A DNA stretch of 64,000 nt, taken from positions 1,364,001 to 1,428,000 of the forward strand of contig NZ_JASGJZ010000001.1 in NCBI RefSeq assembly GCF_047601025.1, read 5' to 3'. The notes below the pieces were generated by a model, which made no database searches, was not told where the DNA came from, and was given only the letters and a program-made list of their open reading frames with translations. The DNA is from Pseudorhodoferax sp047601025 (GTDB taxonomy: Bacteria; Pseudomonadota; Gammaproteobacteria; Burkholderiales; Burkholderiaceae_C). Below, piece after piece: positions 17,280 through 25,603 of this stretch. Made by a program: the position numbers and the translations under genes. Numbering within the stretch: the stretch's first letter is position 1; every line of letters begins with the position of its first letter.

Positions 17280-18239
17280 TCACCAGCGGTTGCGGATGCG
17301 GTCGTAGGCGTAGTCGCCGAACAGCCGCTGCAGGTTCGGCGTGGTGTACAACTCGTCGGCGAACATGTAGCTGTTGTAGGTCGCGCCCGCGCGGATGGTG
17401 TCGGGCGTGCACAGCGCGGAGTTGACGCGGCCGGCGCCCAGGCCGATGCCCTCGCCGGCGTCCACCGAGGTGCAGACCACGTCGACCGAGTTGTTCATCG
17501 AGAAGCTGCTCGGATCCTTGGCCGCGAGGTTGAAGTAGTAGGCCGCGTCCACGTACAGCACGGAGCTGCCCAGGTCGACCACCGACACCAGGAAGGCCTC
17601 GTTGAAGCGCAGGCTCGCGTTCTCCAACGCGCCGGGCTGGCCGGAGCTCTGGCCCCAGGGCGTGATCCCCAGGTTGATGGTGCCGACCACGGCCACGTGC
17701 CGGGCGCCGGCCTCGACCAGCCGGCGCACCTGGGCGCCGAACTCGCGCCCGGCCTGCTGCAGGTTGGCGACCATCTGGTCCGCGGTCTGGCTGCCGGCCA
17801 GGAAGGCCTTGCCCTGCGTCACCACGTCGGCCATGCCGCCGTTCACCACGACCAGGTCGTTCTCGGCGAAGCGGCCGCCGGCGGCCAGGAAAGCGTCGAT
17901 CTGCTCGGTGAGGGTCGGCGTGGCGCTGCTGCCAGCCGGATCGGGCTTGGCCGTGATGCGGGCGCTGGCCTGCGCATAGCCCAGGCCGCCGCTGGCCGAG
18001 GCGGTGATGGTGAGGCCGTATTCGGCCGCCAGCTGCTGCAGCCAGTGGTTGGTGGTGCCATCGTTGACGGTGTACTTGCCGCCGCCCTGCCCCAGGTCCG
18101 AGAACGCATCGCCGAACGAGATCAGCCGGGCCGGCGACAGCTGCGACTCGGTGCTGCTCGATCCGCAGGCGGCCAGCAGGGCCGCCGAGGCACAAAGGGT
18201 CAGCGCCGCGGCGGTACGGCGCCAGGAAAATCGACTCAT
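17280..18239 (-). CDS. SGNH-family lipoprotein lacking all catalytic residues (pseudoenzyme)
   Basis: 319 residues with a lipoprotein signal (lipobox LAAC, Cys25). The SGNH fold is recognisable from SFGDAFSDLG, GGGKYTVN and a C-terminal FADELYTT, matching SFGDSLSDVG, GGGKYTVN and FADTVHPT of the convergent neighbour. Every catalytic position is changed: Ser to Ala45, Asn to Ala137 (GMAD for GAND) and His to Tyr298 (DELY for DTVH). The frame is intact over the full domain, so it is probably a selected non-enzymatic protein such as a binding or structural lipoprotein. The start MSRFSWRR gives a proper signal peptide; earlier Met codons do not. Confidence 0.85.
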   Translation of the reverse strand: MSRFSWRRTAAALTLCASAALLAACGSSSTESQLSPARLISFGDAFSDLGQGGGKYTVNDGTTNHWLQQLAAEYGLTITASASGGLGYAQASARITAKPDPAGSSATPTLTEQIDAFLAAGGRFAENDLVVVNGGMADVVTQGKAFLAGSQTADQMVANLQQAGREFGAQVRRLVEAGARHVAVVGTINLGITPWGQSSGQPGALENASLRFNEAFLVSVVDLGSSVLYVDAAYYFNLAAKDPSSFSMNNSVDVVCTSVDAGEGIGLGAGRVNSALCTPDTIRAGATYNSYMFADELYTTPNLQRLFGDYAYDRIRNRW

Positions 18240-18291
18240 CGGTCTCTCCAGAATGGGTTGCGGCGAGTGTACGGCGCGGCTTGGCCCGGCC

Positions 18292-19323
18292 TCACGCCGC
18301 GGCCGCCCGTTGCAAACGGTCACGCACGCCGTCCCAGGCCGGTGCGTCGGGCGGCGTCTCCACCCAGATCAGGCGCACGCCGGTGGCGTCCAGCGCGCGC
18401 AGCACGGCGAACAGCTCGCGCGCGCAGGCGGCGGCATCGCCCGGCATGGGGTGCAGCCGCACGCGCCGGGCCGGGGTGCGCAGGGGCGTGCGGGCGTACA
18501 CCGCCACGGCCGGCGGGTCGCCCGGGGCGGCGGCGTCGGGCTCGGCGCCCAGCACGTCCAGCGCAGCCTGCAGCGCCGGGGCGGCCATCAGGCGCACGCG
18601 GGCCTGCGGCGCGTAGTGGGCGGCCAGCGTGCCGCTGGCACGCGGGTCGGCGGCGAGCTCGTCCCGGGCGCGCACGGGCAGGCCGCAGGCCTGCTCGATC
18701 TCCGCGCGGCCGATGCCGCCGGGGCGCAGCAGCACCGGCACGCCGCGCGTGGCGTCGACGATGGTCGATTCGATGCCGACCGCGCAGGGGCCGCCGTCCA
18801 GCACCAGCAGCGGCTCGCCGAACTCGGCCGCGACGTGGGCCGCCGTGGTCGGGCTCACGCGGCCGAAGCGGTTGGCGCTGGGCGCGGCCACGCCGGCGAC
18901 GCCGCGCCGGGCCGCCGCCCGCAGCACGGCCTGGGCGACCGGATGCGCGGGGCAGCGCAGGCCGACCGAGGCCTGCCCGGCCGCGGCCGCCTCGGCCCGG
19001 CCGGCGCGGCGCGGCAGGATCAGCGTCAGCGGGCCCGGCCAGAAGCGCTGCGCCAGCGTCTCGACCCAGCAGGCCGGCCAGTCCTGCGCGAAGGCGGCCA
19101 CGCCGGCCGGCATGCGGCCCGGCTCGCCGGGCGCGACGTGCACGATCAGCGGATGGTCGGAGGGACGGCCCTTGGCGGCGTAGATCTTCGCCACGGCGGC
19201 GTCGCTGCCGGCGTCGGCGGCCAGGCCGTAGACGGTTTCGGTCGGCAGGCCCAGCAGCTCGCCGTCGGCCAGTGCCTGGGCGGCACGTTCGATCGCGCCT
19301 GGCGCGGCGGCGTCGAGGACCAT
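18292..19323 (-). CDS. L-threonylcarbamoyladenylate synthase (Sua5/YwlC/TsaC family)
   Basis: 343 residues, thus the long Sua5 form with a YrdC domain plus a C-terminal Sua5 domain. YrdC marks: LPTETVYGLAADAG, KIYAAKGRPSDHPLIVHV, SVGLRCPAHP, APSANRFGRVSPT, and GIESTIVDATRGVPVLLRPG. It makes the threonylcarbamoyl-AMP used by TsaB/D/E for t6A37 of tRNA. The Sua5 part contains the segment SGTLAAHYAPQARV. The ATG at 19323 lies 2 bases after the purK stop, so it is translationally linked to the purE-purK genes. Confidence 0.94.
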   Translation of the reverse strand: MVLDAAAPGAIERAAQALADGELLGLPTETVYGLAADAGSDAAVAKIYAAKGRPSDHPLIVHVAPGEPGRMPAGVAAFAQDWPACWVETLAQRFWPGPLTLILPRRAGRAEAAAAGQASVGLRCPAHPVAQAVLRAAARRGVAGVAAPSANRFGRVSPTTAAHVAAEFGEPLLVLDGGPCAVGIESTIVDATRGVPVLLRPGGIGRAEIEQACGLPVRARDELAADPRASGTLAAHYAPQARVRLMAAPALQAALDVLGAEPDAAAPGDPPAVAVYARTPLRTPARRVRLHPMPGDAAACARELFAVLRALDATGVRLIWVETPPDAPAWDGVRDRLQRAAAA

Positions 19324-19325
19324 GT

Positions 19326-20510
19326 TCAGAACGCCGCGATGCCCAGCAGCGCCGCGGCCTGCAGCGCGGTGGCGCGCACCGCCTCGGGCGTGGCGCCGGT
19401 GACCGTCAGGTGGCCCATCTTGCGGCCGCGCGCGGCCTTGAGCTTGCCGTACAGGTGCAGGTGCACGCCGGGCAGCGCCAGCACCCGGTCCCAGGGCGGG
19501 GTGGCCGGCGCATCGCTGGCCGCGGCGCGCGCCGCGTTCGGGTCGAACCACAGGTCGCCCAGCAGGTTCAGCATGCAGGCCGGGCTGTGCTGGCGCGGCG
19601 CCACCAGCGGCAGGCCGGCCAGCGTGCGCACCTGCAGCTCGAACTGCGAGACGTCGCAGGCGTCGATCGTGTAGTGGCCGCTGTTGTGCGGGCGCGGCGC
19701 GATCTCGTTGACGACGAGGCGGCCGTCCTGCAGCACGAAGAACTCCACGCACAGCACGCCGACGTAGGCCAGGCCCTCGGCGACGGCGCGGGCCGCGGCC
19801 ACCGCCTGCGCGGCCACGGCGGGCGGCAGTACGCCCGCGTGCACGGTGGTCACGGCCAGGATGCCGTCGCGGTGCAGGTTGTGCTGCACCGGGAAATGGA
19901 CCATGCCGCCGTCGCGCCCGCGCGCCACGATCACCGAGCACTCGGCCGCCAGCGGCAGCATCTTCTCCAGCACGCAGGGCACGCCCCGCAACTGCTGCCA
20001 GGCCGCGGCCAGCGCCTCGCGCGTGGCCACGCGCACCTGGCCCTTGCCGTCGTAGCCCAGCCGCGCGGTCTTCAGGATGCCGGGCAGCAACGCGGCGTCG
20101 ACGCGCGCCAGCGCCTCGGCACCGTCGATCACGGCGTAGGGGGCGCAGGGCACGCCGATGCGGGTGAAGTGCGCCTTCTCCTGTGCGCGGTCCTGCGCCA
20201 CGGCCACGGCCTCGGCCGCCGGCGCCACCGGCAGCTGCGCGGCCAGGCGCGCCAGCGCGGACGCCGGCACGTTCTCGAACTCGGTGGTCACGGCATCGCA
20301 GCAGCGCGCCAGCGCGGCCAGGCCGGCGTCGTCCAGGTAGCCGGCCTGCACGTGGTGGTGGCTCACGCGGCCGGCCGGGCTGGCGTCGTCGGCGTCCAGC
20401 ACGGCCGTGGCGTAGCCCATGGCCTGGGCCGCGTGCACGAACATGCGGCCGAGCTGGCCGCCGCCCAGGACCCCCAGCGTCGCGCCGGGCAGCAGCACCG
20501 GCGGCTTCAT
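19326..20510 (-). CDS. purK: 5-(carboxyamino)imidazole ribonucleotide synthase
   Basis: 394-residue ATP-grasp enzyme that makes N5-CAIR from AIR, bicarbonate and ATP in purine synthesis. Seen: LGVLGGGQLGRMF at the N-terminus, VTTEFENVPASAL, ILKTARLGYDGKGQVRV (ATP-binding), EFFVLQDGRLVVNEIAPRPHNSGH (metal-binding Glu and Asn) and SQFELQVRTLAGLPL. The ATG overlaps the purE stop as ATGA, showing a coupled purE-purK-tsaC unit. Confidence 0.97.
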   Translation of the reverse strand: MKPPVLLPGATLGVLGGGQLGRMFVHAAQAMGYATAVLDADDASPAGRVSHHHVQAGYLDDAGLAALARCCDAVTTEFENVPASALARLAAQLPVAPAAEAVAVAQDRAQEKAHFTRIGVPCAPYAVIDGAEALARVDAALLPGILKTARLGYDGKGQVRVATREALAAAWQQLRGVPCVLEKMLPLAAECSVIVARGRDGGMVHFPVQHNLHRDGILAVTTVHAGVLPPAVAAQAVAAARAVAEGLAYVGVLCVEFFVLQDGRLVVNEIAPRPHNSGHYTIDACDVSQFELQVRTLAGLPLVAPRQHSPACMLNLLGDLWFDPNAARAAASDAPATPPWDRVLALPGVHLHLYGKLKAARGRKMGHLTVTGATPEAVRATALQAAALLGIAAF

Positions 20511-20998
20511 GCCGGCGGCAGCGCCATGGCGCGCGCGGCGGCGGTCTGCTCGGCGCGGAAGGCGTCGAGCCGCCGGCGCAGCGCCGGGTCTTCGCCCGCC
20601 AGCATGGCCACGGCGAACAGCGCCGCGTTGGCCGCGCCGGCCTGGCCGATGGCGAAGGTGGCGACCGGGATGCCCTTGGGCATCTGCACGATGCTGTGCA
20701 GCGAATCCACGCCCTGCAGGTGGCGGCTGGCCACGGGCACGCCCAGCACCGGCACGGTGGTCTTGGCGGCGAGCATGCCGGGCAGGTGCGCGGCGCCGCC
20801 GGCGCCGGCGATGATGGCCTTCAGCCCGCGGCCGGCCGCGGCCTCGGCGTAGGCGAACATGTCGTCCGGCATGCGGTGCGCCGAGACCACGCGTGCCTCG
20901 TGGGCGATATCGAATTGCTGGAGAATGCCCACCGCATGCTGCATGGTGTCCCAGTCGCTGCTGGAGCCCATGACGACCCCGACCTGTACTGCGCTCAT
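20507..20998 (-). CDS. purE: N5-carboxyaminoimidazole ribonucleotide mutase
   Basis: 163 residues. GVVMGSSSDWDTM near the N-terminus, VVSAHRMPDDMF (catalytic His), IIAGAGGAAHLPGM and GVPVASRHLQGVDSL are class I PurE marks. It converts N5-CAIR to CAIR, directly following PurK. Start ATG 20998 lies about 40 bases from the divergent start of the thioredoxin-like gene. First gene of purE-purK-tsaC. Confidence 0.97.
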   Translation of the reverse strand: MSAVQVGVVMGSSSDWDTMQHAVGILQQFDIAHEARVVSAHRMPDDMFAYAEAAAGRGLKAIIAGAGGAAHLPGMLAAKTTVPVLGVPVASRHLQGVDSLHSIVQMPKGIPVATFAIGQAGAANAALFAVAMLAGEDPALRRRLDAFRAEQTAAARAMALPPA

Positions 20999-21037
20999 GG
21001 GCGCAATTTTACGTTTCACCCCCCAGGGCTCTTCCCG

Positions 21038-22006
21038 ATGATCGACATCACCCTCGACAACTTCCAGGCCGAACTGGTCGAAGCCTCGCTGCAGCAGCCG
21101 GTGCTGCTGGACATCTGGGCCGAGTGGTGCGGCCCCTGCAAGCAGCTCGGCCCGGTGCTGGAGAAACTCGAGCGCGACTACGCCGGCCGCTTCCTGCTGG
21201 CCAAGCTCGACGCCGACAAGGTGCCCGAGATCGCCGGCCAGCTCAGCCAGATGTTCGGCGTGCGCAGCATCCCGTTCTGCGTGATGTTCTCCGGCGGCCA
21301 GCCGGTGGATGGCTTCGTCGGCGCGGTGCCGGAGGCGCAGATCCGCCAGTTCCTGGACAAGCACGTGCCCGGCGAGGACGAGCTGGCCAGCGCCGACGAC
21401 GCCGAGCAGGCGCAGGACCTGCTGGCCTCGGGCGACGCCGACGCCGCGCTGGCCAAGCTGCAGGAGGCGCTGGCCATCAACCCGGCCAACGACGACGCGC
21501 GCCACGACTACGTGAAGCTGCTGATCTCCTCCGGCCAGTTCGAGGAAGCCGGCGCGGCATTGCAACCGGCGCTGGTGCAGATCCCGGTGCAGCTGCGCTT
21601 CGAGGCGCTGGCCCAGTGGCGCCAGGCGCTGCTGGCCGCGGCGCAGGACCCGCGCCGCGACTGGAGCGTGGAACAGTTCGACGCCGGCATCGCGCAGAAC
21701 AAGCGCGACTTCGACCTGCGGCTGGCCAAGGCGCGCGCGCTGGTGGCGCGCGGCGAATGGACGGCCGCCATGGACGAGCTGCTGGAGATCGTCATGCGCG
21801 ACAAGAAATGGGGCGACGAGGTGCCGCGCAAGCTCTACGTCGCACTCCTGGAGCTGCTGACGCCGCCCAAGCCCAAGGCCGGCCCGGACGCCGCCGGCAA
21901 GAGCGCCGGCGGCATCGAGCTGACCGGCAAGGCCGCCATGGCGGAAGACCCGCAGGCGGCGCTGGTGTCCAGCTACCGCCGCAAGCTCAGCATGGCGCTG
22001 AACTGA
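21038..22006 (+). CDS. cnoX: Thioredoxin-domain co-chaperone CnoX/YbbN-like
   Basis: 322 residues. An N-terminal thioredoxin domain (about 1-110) carries WCGPC (AEWCGPCKQLGPVL) and the cis-Pro region VRSIPFCVMF. It is followed by TPR-like helices (about 125-285; ALAKLQEALAINPANDDARHDYVKLL) and a Gly/Lys-rich tail. CnoX proteins hold oxidised clients and pass them to DnaK or GroEL. The CxxC here is intact, so redox activity is possible. The stop is directly adjacent to the purC stop on the other strand, with no gap. Confidence 0.9.
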   Translation: MIDITLDNFQAELVEASLQQPVLLDIWAEWCGPCKQLGPVLEKLERDYAGRFLLAKLDADKVPEIAGQLSQMFGVRSIPFCVMFSGGQPVDGFVGAVPEAQIRQFLDKHVPGEDELASADDAEQAQDLLASGDADAALAKLQEALAINPANDDARHDYVKLLISSGQFEEAGAALQPALVQIPVQLRFEALAQWRQALLAAAQDPRRDWSVEQFDAGIAQNKRDFDLRLAKARALVARGEWTAAMDELLEIVMRDKKWGDEVPRKLYVALLELLTPPKPKAGPDAAGKSAGGIELTGKAAMAEDPQAALVSSYRRKLSMALN

Positions 22007-22903
22007 TCAGCCGTTCAGCCGCTGCCAGGCCTCCTGGTACTTGGCGGCGGTCTTCTCCACCACGTCGCGCGGCAGGCGCGGTGCCGGCGGCGTCTTGTCC
22101 CAGGGCCGGCCGTCGATGCGCACGGACTCCAGCCAGTCGCGCACGAACTGCTTGTCGTAGCTCGGCGGATTGCTGCCTGCCTGCCAGCTCTCGGCCGGCC
22201 AGAAGCGCGAGGAATCGGGCGTCAGCACCTCGTCCATCAGGTGCAGCGTGCCGGCCTCGTCCAGGCCGAACTCGAACTTGGTGTCGGCGATGATGATGCC
22301 CTTGGGCCGCGCGATCGCGCAGGCCGCCTCGTAGAGCGCGATGCTGGTGTCGCGGATCTGCGCGGCCAGCGTCGGGCCGACGATCTCGACCACTTGCTCG
22401 AAGCGGATGTTCTCGTCGTGCATGCCGGCCTCGGCCTTGTAGGCCGGCGTGAAGATCGGCCGGGGCAGCTGGCTGGCGTTCTGCAGCCCTGCGGGCAGCG
22501 GCACGCCGCACACGGCCTGGCCCTCCTGGTACTCCTTCCAGCCGCTGCCGGCCAGGTAGCCGCGCACCACGGCCTCGACCGGGATCGGCTTGAGGCGCTT
22601 GACCAGCATCGCGCGGCCGCGCACCTGCTCCACCTCGTCCGGCGCGACCACGCTCTCGGGCGCCTCGCCGGTCAGGTGGTTGGGGCACAGGTGGCCGAGC
22701 CGGTCGAACCAGAACAGCGCCATCTGCGTCAGCAGCGCGCCCTTGCCCGGGATCGGCTCGCCCATGATCACGTCGAAGGCGCTGATGCGGTCGCTGGCGA
22801 CCATCAGGATGCGGTCGGTGCCGACGGCGTAGTTGTCGCGCACCTTGCCGCGCGCCAGCAGCGGCAGGGAGGTCAGCTTGGAGGTGTGCAGGACAGGGGT
22901 CAT
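22007..22903 (-). CDS. purC: Phosphoribosylaminoimidazole-succinocarboxamide synthase
   Basis: 298-residue SAICAR synthetase of the longer type used by betaproteobacteria. Marks: LLARGKVRDNYAVG, ILMVASDRISAFDVIM, VRGYLAGSGWKEY, IIIADTKFEFGLDEAG, LMDEVLTPDSSRFWP. It ligates CAIR and aspartate in purine synthesis. ATG 22903 (MTPVLHTSKLTSLPLLARGK) matches family starts; in-frame Met codons upstream overlap the leader region. A terminator belonging to fba lies upstream of it. Confidence 0.97.
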   Translation of the reverse strand: MTPVLHTSKLTSLPLLARGKVRDNYAVGTDRILMVASDRISAFDVIMGEPIPGKGALLTQMALFWFDRLGHLCPNHLTGEAPESVVAPDEVEQVRGRAMLVKRLKPIPVEAVVRGYLAGSGWKEYQEGQAVCGVPLPAGLQNASQLPRPIFTPAYKAEAGMHDENIRFEQVVEIVGPTLAAQIRDTSIALYEAACAIARPKGIIIADTKFEFGLDEAGTLHLMDEVLTPDSSRFWPAESWQAGSNPPSYDKQFVRDWLESVRIDGRPWDKTPPAPRLPRDVVEKTAAKYQEAWQRLNG

Positions 22904-22976
22904 GGCTTCGATGGGGAAAGTGGGGAACGGCGCGGGTGCAGATCCGGCAGTGTGCCCGGAGAATGCCGAGGACATG

Positions 22977-23000
22977 AAAAAGCCGCTCGGCGAGCGGCTT
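22977..23000 (-). terminator. Rho-independent terminator after the aldolase gene
   Basis: On the minus strand a perfect 9-bp stem AAGCCGCTC / GAGCGGCTT with a 3-base loop is followed by T residues (A-run at 22977-22981 on plus). It lies 22 bases past the fba stop, separating fba-pyk transcription from purC. Confidence 0.88.
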
Positions 23001-23022
23001 GGCAGGGGGCGCAAGCGGCCGA

Positions 23023-23919
23023 TCAGGTGATCGAGGCCTGGTAGATCGACTCGATCGCGCCGTCCAGCGCCTGGTTGAATTCCGCGTCGGACTGCTGGGC
23101 CGTCAGGCCTTCGGTCAGCGCGCGGCTGAAGCTGGCGATCACGCCGGGGTTGCGGGCCAGCATGGCGTTGGACTCGTCGCGGCTGTAGCCACCGGACAGC
23201 GCGACCACGCGCACGACCTTGGGATGCCGGACCAGTTCCGTGTAGAAGCCGTCCACCGTCGGGATGGTCAGCTTCAGCATGACCTGCTGGCCCTGCGGCA
23301 GCGCGTCCAGGCGCTGGAGGAAGCCTTGCTTGAGCAGCGCCTCGGCTTCCTTCTTGTCGGTGGCCTTGATGTTGACCTCGGGCTCCAGGATCGGCATCAG
23401 GCCGGCCTTCAGGATCTGCTGGCCGACGGCGAACTGCTGGTCCAGCACGGCATCGATGCCCTTCTGGTTGGCGGCATTGACGACCGAGCGCATCTTGGTG
23501 CCGAAGATGCCCTTGGCGACGGCGCGCGCCAGCAGCGCGTCCAGCTCGGGCATGGGCTTCATCAGCTGCACGCCGTCGACCTCTTCGGCCAGGCCCTTGT
23601 CGACCTTCAGGAACGGCACGACCTGCTTCTTCTCCCACAGGTACCGGGCCACGTCCACGCCGTCGAACTGGCGGTCCATGGTCATCTCGAACAGGATGGC
23701 GCCGAGCACGCGGCGGCCATCGAACGCCGGGCTGGTCACGATGCGGCTGCGCATGGCATGCACCAGGTCGAACATCTGCTCGTCGCCGCTGTAGCTGGAT
23801 TCGGCGACGCCGTAGAGCTTGAGCGCCTTGGGCGTGCTGCCGCCGCTCTGGTCCAAGGCGGCGATGAAGCCGTTGCCGGTGGAGACTTTCTTCAGCTGGT
23901 CCTGGTTCACTGGGTGCAT
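23023..23919 (-). CDS. Class I fructose-1,6-bisphosphate aldolase (Schiff-base type)
   Basis: 298 residues of the bacterial class I aldolase family known from staphylococci (Fda-like). ALDQSGGSTPKALK is near the N-terminus, LKVDKGLAEE and GTKMRSVV in the middle, and the Schiff-base lysine Lys216 is in VMLKLTIPT, followed by ALSGGYSRDESN. It cleaves fructose 1,6-bisphosphate without a metal ion. In many Burkholderiales this slot between purC and pyk is held by a class II metal-dependent aldolase, so this gene looks like a non-homologous replacement; that comparison is from memory. GC content matches the neighbours. Confidence 0.93.
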   Translation of the reverse strand: MHPVNQDQLKKVSTGNGFIAALDQSGGSTPKALKLYGVAESSYSGDEQMFDLVHAMRSRIVTSPAFDGRRVLGAILFEMTMDRQFDGVDVARYLWEKKQVVPFLKVDKGLAEEVDGVQLMKPMPELDALLARAVAKGIFGTKMRSVVNAANQKGIDAVLDQQFAVGQQILKAGLMPILEPEVNIKATDKKEAEALLKQGFLQRLDALPQGQQVMLKLTIPTVDGFYTELVRHPKVVRVVALSGGYSRDESNAMLARNPGVIASFSRALTEGLTAQQSDAEFNQALDGAIESIYQASIT

Positions 23920-24014
23920 CCTCTTTGCATGATGGGGCCGTGTCGACGGCGGAAAGAACCCTCAATTGTAGGCACGCCACCCCGCCGGCCCGGACCGGGC
24001 GGCGGCAGCGCCGC

Positions 24015-25466
24015 TCAGCTCGCCCGGCAGATCTTGAGCATGTTGGTACCGCCGGGCGCGCCCATGGGTTCGCCGCAGGTGATCGCGTAGACGTCGCCGC
24101 TGACCACCAGGCCGCGCTGCTTCAGGTGGGCCTCGGCCTGCTCCAGCGCGGTGTCGCGGTCGGTCATCACGTCCATCAGCAGCAGCGGGCGTACGTTGCG
24201 GTACAGCGCCAGCTTGCGCTGCGTGGCCAGCCGCGAGGTCAGCGCGTACATCGGGATGTGCGCCGCATGCCGACTCATCCACAGCGGCGTGGAGCCCGAC
24301 TCGGTCAGCGCCACGATGGCCTTGGCGCCGACGTGGTGGGCCGTGAACAGCGCGCCCATGGCGATGCACTGGTCGATGCGCTGGTAGGTGCGGCCGCTGA
24401 AGTCGGCGTCGAGCTGCTTGTCCTCGGCGGACTCGGCGGCCTCGCAGATGCGGCTCATCTCCTGCACCGTCTCCAGCGGGTAGCGGCCCGAGGCGGTCTC
24501 GGCCGAGAGCATCACGGCGTCGGTGCCGTCCAGCACGGCGTTGGCCACGTCGCTGACCTCCGCGCGCGTGGGCACGGGGTTGGTGATCATGGACTCCATC
24601 ATCTGCGTGGCGGTGATGACGACCTTGTCCATCGCGCGGGCGGTGCGGATCATCTTCTTCTGCAGCGCCGGCACGGCGGCGTTGCCGACCTCCACCGCCA
24701 GGTCGCCGCGCGCGACCATGATGCCGTCGCTGGCCGAGAGGATCTCCTCCAGCTTCGGAATCGCCTCGGCCCGCTCCATCTTGGCGATCATGCCGGGCTT
24801 GTGGCCGTACTCGGCCGCGGCCACGTTGCACAGCTGGCGCGCCATCTCCATGTCGGTGGCGTTCTTCGGGAAGCTCACGGCCACGTAGTCGGCCTGGAAG
24901 CTCATCGCGGTCTTGATGTCCTCCATGTCCTTGGCCGTCAGCGCCGGCGCGGTCAGGCCGCCGCCCATCTTGTTGATGCCCTTGTTGTTCGACAGTTCGC
25001 CGCCGAGCCGGACGGTGGTGAACACCTGCTCGCCCTTGACGGCGTCGACGACCAGCACGATCAGGCCGTCGTTCAGCAGCAGCTGGTCGCCCGCCTTCAC
25101 GTCGCGCGGCAGGTCCTTGTAGTCCAGGCCCACGCCGTCGATGTCGCCGAGCGTGCTGCGGGCGGCGTCCAGCACGAACTTGGCGCCCGGCACCAGCATC
25201 ACCCGGCCCTCGGCGAACTTGCCCACGCGGATCTTGGGGCCCTGCAGGTCGGCCATGATGGCCACCTCCCGCCCGGCATTGCGCGAGGCCTCGCGCACCA
25301 TGGCCGCACGCGCAATGTGGTCTTGCGCCGTGCCGTGGCTGAAGTTCAGCCGTACCACGCTGACCTTGTGGCGGATCATCTGCTCGAGCATCTCGGGCGT
25401 GCTGGAAGCCGGGCCCAGCGTGGCGACGATCTTGGTGGCGTGGCGGGGCAGTCGGGAAATGCTCAT
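24015..25466 (-). CDS. pyk: Pyruvate kinase
   Basis: 483 residues. Marks: TKIVATLGPASSTPEML, VVRLNFSHGT, IMADLQGPKIRVGKF, the active-site IMVARGDLAVE with its flanking Lys (IAKMERAEAI), and SAETASGRYPLE. The final step of glycolysis, giving ATP and pyruvate. ATG 25466 (MSISRLPRHATK) has AGGAG 9 bases upstream; an ATG eight codons earlier lacks one. It reads toward fba with about 95 bases between, and is divergent from the desaturase gene. Confidence 0.97.
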   Translation of the reverse strand: MSISRLPRHATKIVATLGPASSTPEMLEQMIRHKVSVVRLNFSHGTAQDHIARAAMVREASRNAGREVAIMADLQGPKIRVGKFAEGRVMLVPGAKFVLDAARSTLGDIDGVGLDYKDLPRDVKAGDQLLLNDGLIVLVVDAVKGEQVFTTVRLGGELSNNKGINKMGGGLTAPALTAKDMEDIKTAMSFQADYVAVSFPKNATDMEMARQLCNVAAAEYGHKPGMIAKMERAEAIPKLEEILSASDGIMVARGDLAVEVGNAAVPALQKKMIRTARAMDKVVITATQMMESMITNPVPTRAEVSDVANAVLDGTDAVMLSAETASGRYPLETVQEMSRICEAAESAEDKQLDADFSGRTYQRIDQCIAMGALFTAHHVGAKAIVALTESGSTPLWMSRHAAHIPMYALTSRLATQRKLALYRNVRPLLLMDVMTDRDTALEQAEAHLKQRGLVVSGDVYAITCGEPMGAPGGTNMLKICRAS

Positions 25467-25603
25467 GGGGAATGTCTCCTGATCGTGCAATTCTCACATG
25501 GCGGTGTGGCGGATTCGCTGCGCTTTGACGTCGGTCACCCTGGCCGTGCGCGGTTGCGCTATCGTCCAAGGTTTTTCGATTGACTTTTTCCGCTGCTTTT
25601 TTC

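Noticed and set aside
17250..20852. 1200-codon open frame on the plus strand opposite the SGNH, tsaC, purK and purE genes
   Set aside because: Antisense shadow of four clear genes; composition is not protein-like.
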